Source of the DNA: Cloacibacterium normanense | GTDB taxonomy: Bacteria > Bacteroidota > Bacteroidia > Flavobacteriales > Weeksellaceae | DNA length: 64,000 nt | Direction of reading: 5' to 3' | Assembly: GCF_002943105.1 (NCBI RefSeq) | Contig: NZ_PTPZ01000001.1 | Span: 124,001 to 188,000, forward strand | Part shown: piece by piece, positions 58,930 to 64,000 of the stretch | Position numbering within the stretch: position 1 is the stretch's first letter | Layout: the number at the start of each line of letters is the position of its first letter | Position numbers and translations under genes: made by a program | Notes under the pieces: generated by a model | Seen by the model: only the letters and a program-made list of their open reading frames with translations | The model's database searches: none | What the model was told of the DNA's origin: nothing

Positions 58930-59859
58930 TTATAAACTGCTGATTGCTGATTGCGGAGAGCTTACTGCTGTAATAAATACTTCATTCATGCTCGGAATTT
59001 TTTCGTCAAAACTTCTTATTTTTCCAGCTTTCATTAAATCATTGAGCAGAAGATTTTGGTCTTCATTGTAGTTTAAGTCAAAAGAAATTAAACCATGTTG
59101 GTCATGAATATTGACCAGTTGATACTGATTTTTCAGCGTTTCTAAATTTTCGGAATTTACATCAGACAAAACCACGTTGAATAGATTTTGCTTGAATTTT
59201 TCTCTTACTTCAAAGACTTTTCCGTCTAAAATTTTTCTAGATTTATTGATGAGAGCCACACTATCACAAAGTTCTTCTACACTTTCCATGCGGTGAGTAG
59301 AGAGAATGATGGTGGTTCCTTGTTCTTTCAGTTGAAGAATTTGGTCTTTTACTAAATTCGCATTCACCGGGTCAAATCCAGAAAATGGCTCATCGAGAAT
59401 CAATAATTTAGGTTGATGCAATACAGTTACCACAAACTGAATTTTCTGCGCCATTCCTTTAGAAAGTTCAGAAAGTTTTTTGTTCCACCATTGGTCAATT
59501 TCTAAACGGTCAAACCAATATTTCGCCTGAGATAGCGCATCTTGTTTTTTCATTCCTTTGAGCGCTCCGAAATAGAGAATTTGGTCTCCAACAGTCATGT
59601 TTTTGTACAATCCTCTTTCTTCAGGCATGTAACCGATGTCTTTAATATGATGAGGATTAAGTTTTTCTCCATTAATGAAAACTTCGCCAGAATCTGCTTG
59701 TGTAATTTGGTTAATAATTCTGATGAAAGTGGTTTTTCCTGCTCCATTTGGACCAAGAAGTCCATAAACAGAAGCTTTTGGAACTTGAATGCTGAAATAT
59801 TGCAATGCAATTTTTTTTCCAGCACTATATGTTTTGGTAACGTGATTTGCTTGTAGCAT
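58930..59859 (-). CDS. ABC transporter ATP-binding protein (NatA-like)
   Basis: A 309-residue ATPase: Walker A GPNGAGKTT (about 36-44), Q-loop GYMPEERGLYKNMTV, signature LSKGMAQKI, Walker B LLILDEPFSGFDPVN, switch His in ILSTHRMESVEEL. PEERGLY after the Q-loop marks the NatA/YhaQ group. The C-terminal 85 residues form a DUF4162-like tail. First gene of a two-gene exporter unit with the permease 63 bases further on. Confidence 0.9.
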   Translation of the reverse strand: MLQANHVTKTYSAGKKIALQYFSIQVPKASVYGLLGPNGAGKTTFIRIINQITQADSGEVFINGEKLNPHHIKDIGYMPEERGLYKNMTVGDQILYFGALKGMKKQDALSQAKYWFDRLEIDQWWNKKLSELSKGMAQKIQFVVTVLHQPKLLILDEPFSGFDPVNANLVKDQILQLKEQGTTIILSTHRMESVEELCDSVALINKSRKILDGKVFEVREKFKQNLFNVVLSDVNSENLETLKNQYQLVNIHDQHGLISFDLNYNEDQNLLLNDLMKAGKIRSFDEKIPSMNEVFITAVSSPQSAISSL

Positions 59860-59969
59860 TATAGTTTAAATTCTAAAGAATTAGTTGCGAAATTACGGAA
59901 TTGTTACGAGATAAAAGAAGATTTAAGAGCAATACTAATAATACAATTATTTGTTTCATATGCTCTGTC

Positions 59970-60032
59970 GTTCCTACGGAACTTTATTTGTTTTGTCTGA
60001 ATTTTACTACAAACGTTTCGTTCCTACGGAAC
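59970..60032. repeat. Pair of GTTCCTACGGAAC palindromes
   Basis: Identical 13-base palindromes at 59970-59982 and 60020-60032, 50 bases apart, each preceded by TC/TTTC and followed by T. They are the reverse complement of the central palindrome of the array at 34.3-34.8 kb. They lie in the gene-free 268-base gap between the ABC operon and the isoaspartyl peptidase. Confidence 0.85.
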
Positions 60033-60129
60033 TCACTTTTTTAAATTTTAAAAAAATTAAATCACTTTAATGAAAAATACTGAAAATTTAAATCTTCCAT
60101 CATCCGACATTCACCATTCACGATCTAAC

Positions 60130-61128
60130 TTATTTATAAATCTCCACTTCTATTTCTCCATCTTCTGTAATGGCACCTCTGTACATTCCAGAAGTATTAA
60201 ATGGCATAGCGATATTTCCGTTTTTGTCTAGCGCAATTAAACCACCATCACCGCCCATTTTTTCGATTTCGTCTATGGTTTCTTGAGCTGCGGTTTTCAC
60301 ATCTTTATTCAAATATTGAATTTTTGCTGCGATGGTTCTTGCTGCAGTAGAACGAATGAAAAATTCGCCCCATCCTGTTGCAGAAATTCCTACATTTTCA
60401 TCAGCATAAGTTCCTGCACCAATAATCGGTGCGTCGCCAATTCTTCCATATTTTTTGTTGGTCATTCCGCCAGTAGAAGTTCCTGCTGCCAAATTCCCGA
60501 ATTGGTCAAGAGCAACACAACCTACGGTTCCAAATTTCTGGTCAATGATGAAATAATCAGGTTTTGAATTTTCTGCTTTTGGATTTTTAAATTTTTCTAA
60601 TTCTTTTGCTTTTTGAAGGGATTTCCAACGGTTTTCTGTCCAGAAATATTTAGGATTTACGATTTCTAAACCTTGTAATTTAGCAAATTGTTCCGCACCG
60701 TTACCAGAAAGCATCACGTGTTCTGATTTTTCCATTACAGCAATCGCTACTTTTATAGGATTTTTGATGGTGTGAACTCCTGCGATGGAACCTGCTTTTT
60801 TATCCTTTCCATTCATAATAGCGGCATCGAGTTCATTCTTTCCATCATGCGTGAAAACCGCTCCTTTTCCAGCGTTAAACAATGGAGAATCTTCCATTAC
60901 TACGATGGCTGCTTCTACCGCTTCCACGGAAGTTTTACCGTTTTTAATTTCTGCATAAGCTTTTTGAAGCGCTTCGGTGAGTTTTTCTAAATATTCTTCT
61001 TCTAACTCGGGAGACATTTTTTCTCTGATGATGGTTCCTGCACCACCGTGAATAACGACTACGTATTTTTTTTGAGCCATTAGAAATAATGAAAAGAACA
61101 GCCCGAAGAGTAACGCTAATTTTTTCAT
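60130..61128 (-). CDS. Isoaspartyl peptidase/L-asparaginase, exported
   Basis: A 332-residue N-terminal-nucleophile hydrolase from ATG 61128 (MKKLALLFGLFFSLFLMAQ), which has a signal peptide; nine upstream codons are open but overlap the promoter box. The self-cleavage site lies before the catalytic Thr in FGTVGCVALDQFGNLAAGTSTGG; NAGKGAVFTHDGKNELDAAIM and GDAPIIGAGTYAD are also conserved. It removes isoaspartyl residues from peptides and may act on asparagine. The periplasmic location follows from the signal. Confidence 0.92.
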   Translation of the reverse strand: MKKLALLFGLFFSLFLMAQKKYVVVIHGGAGTIIREKMSPELEEEYLEKLTEALQKAYAEIKNGKTSVEAVEAAIVVMEDSPLFNAGKGAVFTHDGKNELDAAIMNGKDKKAGSIAGVHTIKNPIKVAIAVMEKSEHVMLSGNGAEQFAKLQGLEIVNPKYFWTENRWKSLQKAKELEKFKNPKAENSKPDYFIIDQKFGTVGCVALDQFGNLAAGTSTGGMTNKKYGRIGDAPIIGAGTYADENVGISATGWGEFFIRSTAARTIAAKIQYLNKDVKTAAQETIDEIEKMGGDGGLIALDKNGNIAMPFNTSGMYRGAITEDGEIEVEIYK

Positions 61129-61152
61129 GTTGAGAGATAATTTCGTGTGGCT

Positions 61153-61160
61153 CAAATTTA
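61153..61160 (-). promoter_or_regulatory. Promoter -7 box (TAAATTTG) of the isoaspartyl peptidase gene
   Basis: Minus-strand TAAATTTG, 24 bases before ATG 61128; it would lie inside the longer frame, which supports the shorter start. Confidence 0.55.
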
Positions 61161-61184
61161 GAAAAAATTAAGCACTATTTTTGA

Positions 61185-61784
61185 TTAATCAGCATTTTTA
61201 AATAGACTGTATTGAAATAATTCTTGGTCTACTTTTTTCTTCCAAGCTTCTTGTTTGGGATTTTTTTGGAAGAGAATTTTTTGCCCAATTTTAATGTAAT
61301 AATCTTGATTGTCTGCGTCAAATTGGTTGGATGCTTTTTCTTTCATTACATTCCAATTCAGAATTTTCTTTCGGTAAATAGAAATATTAGTTATGTTTTT
61401 TTGTTGGAGACTTTCTACGGATTTTCTCATTTTTCGAGCATATAATTCGGTGAGGTCAAAATGAATTTGCTCGTGTTGTAAAACATAATCATTTTTGAGA
61501 AGCATCCAAGATTCATTAGGGTCAAAATACGTTTTAATAGAAAATTCAGGTACCGAATTTTTATTTCTTTGAAATGATGAATATTCTATTCTAATGGCAC
61601 TTATTGCTCCTAAAAATTGCTGTTGATTTACTTTTATCGTGTCATTATTTTCCGCCCTAAAATCTTGGATTTTCAACTTTTTATTTTCTTGCCAAAGAAT
61701 AAAATCATCTTTCACAAAAGAAAAACTCATGAGTGAAATAAAGCCAATGAAAAAGAATATATTTTTGAGGATTTGGTTTTTCAT
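61185..61784 (-). CDS. DUF922-like exported putative zinc protease
   Basis: A 199-residue exported protein; the first 25 residues (ILKNIFFFIGFISLMSFSF) are a signal/anchor. The segment LQHEQIHFDLTELYARKMRKSV (about 103-124) has a HExxH-like HEQIH zinc motif, as in DUF922 putative metalloproteases. FILWQENKKLKIQDFRAE and IRIEYSSF are the preceding beta strands typical of that family. Enzyme activity in the family is not well established. Monocistronic. Confidence 0.75.
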   Translation of the reverse strand: MKNQILKNIFFFIGFISLMSFSFVKDDFILWQENKKLKIQDFRAENNDTIKVNQQQFLGAISAIRIEYSSFQRNKNSVPEFSIKTYFDPNESWMLLKNDYVLQHEQIHFDLTELYARKMRKSVESLQQKNITNISIYRKKILNWNVMKEKASNQFDADNQDYYIKIGQKILFQKNPKQEAWKKKVDQELFQYSLFKNAD

Positions 61785-61820
61785 ACTGTTTATTAAACAA
61801 TTTTTTTGCCAAAATAGTAT

Positions 61821-61857
61821 GAAAAAAATCCAACTGATAGTTCAGTTGGATTTTTGT
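61821..61857 (-). terminator. Terminator of the grpE-dnaJ operon
   Basis: AAAAATCCAACTGA / TCAGTTGGATTTTT stem, 17 bases after the dnaJ stop. Confidence 0.85.
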
Positions 61858-61873
61858 ATTTATCCCTAAATTT

Positions 61874-63001
61874 TTAAGAGAACATGTCTCTTACTTTGTC
61901 AAAAAATGATTTTTCTTTTCCAGAAGGTTCTGCTTGCATTTGACCAGTTTTCATTTGCGTTTCGAAGAACTCTTTTTGTTCTGGAGTGAGTTTTTGAGGA
62001 GTCCAAACGTTTACATGAACAAACATATCGCCTTTTCCGTAAGAATCGATGCTTGGTAAACCTTTTCCTGCTAATCTTAAAATTTTACCAGATTGCGTTC
62101 CTGCATCAATTTTAATTTTAACTTTTCCACCGACGGTATTTATTTCTTTAGAAGTTCCCAAAGCTGCTTCGGCAAAAGAAATATAGAGTTCTTGGTGTAA
62201 ATTATCGCCTTCGCGTTTTATAGTAGCATCTTGTTCTTCTTCGATGACCACTAATAAATCTCCAGGAATTCCACCAAAAGGAGCGTCATTACCTTTTCCA
62301 CGAACGTTTAATTGAATTCCGTCTCTAGCTCCCGCTGGAATTTTGATAGCAACTTCTTCTTCTGATTTGATAAGTCCTTCAGAATTGGCTCCTGCAGGAA
62401 TTTTATCTGCAATTTTACCTAAACCGTTACACGTTCCACAAGTGGTTTGCGTTTGCATTTGACCGAACATGGTGTTCATTATTTTAATCTGAACTCCGCT
62501 TCCGTTACAAGTGGTACACGTTTTAGAAGTAGCACCTTCCGCTACTTTCATTCTTTTTACTTTTATGGTTTTAGTGGTGCCATTCACCATTTCGTCGAGA
62601 TTTAATCTAATTCTAACTCTCAAGTTAGAACCTTTGATTTGATGGCTTCTTCCGCCACCACCAAAACCGCCGCCACCGAAATGTCCACCGAAAATATCTC
62701 CAAATTGTGAGAAAATATCTTCCATGTTCATTCCGCCACCGCCGAAACCGCCGCCGTAACCACCACCGGCAGCTCCGCCAACTCCAGCATGACCGAATTG
62801 GTCATAACGAGCTTTTTTATCGGCATCGCTTAATACTTCGTAAGCTTCTGCAGCTTCTTTAAATTTTTCTTCTGCAGATTTATCTCCCGGATTTTTGTCT
62901 GGGTGATATTTGATGGCCAATTTACGGTAAGCCTTTTTGATTTCGTCTGCGCTGGCTGATTTTGATACGCCTAATATTTCGTAATAATCTCTTTTTGACA
63001 T
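61874..63001 (-). CDS. dnaJ: Chaperone DnaJ with a single (inner) zinc centre
   Basis: A 375-residue Hsp40 co-chaperone of DnaK. J domain 1-70 with HPD at 33-35; Gly/Phe-rich region (70-118); then the cysteine region and the C-terminal substrate domains ([45 protein letters not shown]). Only two CxxCxGxG motifs are present (Cys162/165 and Cys188/191), the inner pair; the outer pair is absent, with [12 protein letters not shown] in place of the fourth motif. This form is typical of Flavobacteriia as far as I recall. Follows grpE. Confidence 0.94.
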   Translation of the reverse strand: MSKRDYYEILGVSKSASADEIKKAYRKLAIKYHPDKNPGDKSAEEKFKEAAEAYEVLSDADKKARYDQFGHAGVGGAAGGGYGGGFGGGGMNMEDIFSQFGDIFGGHFGGGGFGGGGRSHQIKGSNLRVRIRLNLDEMVNGTTKTIKVKRMKVAEGATSKTCTTCNGSGVQIKIMNTMFGQMQTQTTCGTCNGLGKIADKIPAGANSEGLIKSEEEVAIKIPAGARDGIQLNVRGKGNDAPFGGIPGDLLVVIEEEQDATIKREGDNLHQELYISFAEAALGTSKEINTVGGKVKIKIDAGTQSGKILRLAGKGLPSIDSYGKGDMFVHVNVWTPQKLTPEQKEFFETQMKTGQMQAEPSGKEKSFFDKVRDMFS

Positions 63002-63103
63002 CTTATAAGGTGAATTATTTCTTGTGAATTCGCTACGCTATGAATTGGTGAATTTTTTAAATTGACTCACTGAAATTCACTAGCGAAGTAAATTTGACTA
63101 TTT

Positions 63104-63643
63104 TTAGTTTCCTGTAACTACTTTTGCAAATCTAATTACTCTATCGTGTAACTGATAACCCGTTTCTACTACATCTACAATTTTTCCTTTTAGTTCCTCA
63201 GATGGAGCAGGAATAGAGGTAATTGCTTCATGGAAATCTACATTGAACTCATCACCAGCATTTACTTCTACCGTTTTTAGACCTTTGTCTGATAGTGTGT
63301 TTTTGAATTTTTGATAAATCAATTCTACGCCTTTCAAGTCTGATTCATTGCCGCTTTTTGCAATTTCTTTGATGGCTCTTTCGAAATCATCTAATACAGA
63401 AAGCATAGCAATCATCATTTCGGTATTTGCATATTGTGCAAACTCCATTTTTTCTTTTAAGGTTCTTCTTTTATAATTTTCAAACTCTGCATACAAACGA
63501 ATGTAACGGTCTTTTTCTTCTGCCAAAAGTTCTTCTGCAGTAGGTTGTTCTGTCACACTTTCTGTAGTGTTTTGTTCGTTTTGTAGATTTTCTTGACCTT
63601 CTTTATTTAAATTTTCTTCGTGTAGTTCTTTGTTTTCGCTCAT
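63104..63643 (-). CDS. grpE: Nucleotide exchange factor GrpE
   Basis: A 179-residue DnaK nucleotide exchange factor. The N-terminal tail is acidic and Gln/Asn-rich (1-35), followed by the long coiled coil (ELLAEEKDRYIRLYAEFENYKRRT) and the C-terminal beta domain FNVDFHEAITSIPAPSEELKGKIVDVVETGYQLHDRVIRFAKVVTG. All family hallmarks are present. The gap to dnaJ (102 bases) contains GAATTCGCTACGC-like repeats rather than a terminator, so the two are likely co-transcribed. Confidence 0.95.
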   Translation of the reverse strand: MSENKELHEENLNKEGQENLQNEQNTTESVTEQPTAEELLAEEKDRYIRLYAEFENYKRRTLKEKMEFAQYANTEMMIAMLSVLDDFERAIKEIAKSGNESDLKGVELIYQKFKNTLSDKGLKTVEVNAGDEFNVDFHEAITSIPAPSEELKGKIVDVVETGYQLHDRVIRFAKVVTGN

Positions 63644-63733
63644 TTCATTAGAATTTTCTACTGCAATATTTCAAAGATTTTGCCAAAGAGTAGTTTAGGA
63701 AAAATTGGCAGAATTTTGTAAAAGAAGAAATCT

Positions 63734-64000
63734 TTACTGCTGTAACTTTAATCGATAAGAAAGTCCAAAAGAAAAGAAATGTTTAGCGGAAATTTCGGAA
63801 AGTCCAATTCCCGAAGATGTGTCGAGCATAAAATTGTCATTGATTAAATAAGTGAAGCCACCATTTAATCTTGTATCTGCAGTCTGATTTGGAGAAACAA
63901 GGCCATAAATTTCTACAAAATAATTCAGTTTAGGCGAAATGCTTTTCCCGAGAGCTAAAGTATAGAGATAGGTTTCGTGTAAATCTTCGTTCCAAAACAT
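63734..64000 (-). CDS. C-terminal part of an outer-membrane barrel protein (transporter/Phenol_MetA_deg-like)
   Basis: Only the last 88 residues are in the window; the gene continues beyond the right edge. The strands YFVEIYGLVSPNQTADTRLNGGFTYLINDNFMLDTSSGIGLS and the end FFSFGLSYRL resemble the C-terminus of Phenol_MetA_deg-like barrels, which end in alternating aromatic residues. A firm family call would need the missing N-terminal part. Confidence 0.5.
   Translation of the reverse strand: MFWNEDLHETYLYTLALGKSISPKLNYFVEIYGLVSPNQTADTRLNGGFTYLINDNFMLDTSSGIGLSEISAKHFFSFGLSYRLKLQQ

Overview
The window is a 64 kb piece of a low-GC Bacteroidota chromosome, most likely class Flavobacteriia and probably the Chryseobacterium/Cloacibacterium side (Weeksellaceae). 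This rests on AT-rich coding sequence, repeated promoter boxes of the form TAnnTTTG, a type IX secretion (T9SS) C-terminal sorting domain, DUF5916, DUF2490 and GSCFA proteins, and a DnaJ with only the inner zinc pair. The genus is an inference. I saw no rRNA, tRNA, CRISPR array or prophage.

Layout. 1-4.3 kb: agmatine degradation (aguB, start of aguA), asnB and an RsmB-type rRNA methyltransferase, all minus strand. 4.3-14.1 kb: mixed single genes (lipoprotein, DUF3575 barrel, YjdM/PhnA, orphan ABC ATPase, YceI, pheS, DUF5916 outer-membrane protein, DUF3108, ferredoxin reductase and a 2Fe-2S ferredoxin). 14.2-20.9 kb: M14 carboxypeptidase, a two-gene surface/T9SS operon, PepD, a small secreted protein and a LURP-one-like protein. 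21.0-25.1 kb: recR followed by a tight four-gene polysaccharide operon. 25.2-34.2 kb: secG, a repeat lipoprotein, a PH-like membrane protein, a UvrD/PcrA helicase, an esterase, a HipA-like kinase with DUF3037, and polA.

34.2-43.5 kb is the accessory, repeat-rich part: a four-copy array of about 120 bp after polA, then YciI, a GT2 glycosyltransferase, a REP-associated tyrosine transposase (RAYT) bracketed by inverted REP palindromes, an amidohydrolase whose N-terminus is encoded by one of those REPs, a broken gene copy, an AT-rich secreted protein, a second glycosyltransferase, an FkbM methyltransferase and a flippase. Short palindromic repeats lie in frame inside the glycosyltransferase genes. 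43.5-64 kb returns to housekeeping: hpt, a four-helix-bundle gene, adk, obgE, two DEAD-box helicases, a prenyl synthase/GSCFA/GNAT/TatD operon, a DUF47-Pit phosphate transporter pair, a NatAB-like ABC exporter, an isoaspartyl peptidase, a DUF922-like protein, grpE-dnaJ and a truncated outer-membrane gene.

The strongest candidate for something undescribed is the 34-41 kb stretch, where REP/RAYT-type elements form tandem arrays and also supply the stop codon, the signal-peptide n-region and internal peptides of neighbouring proteins.
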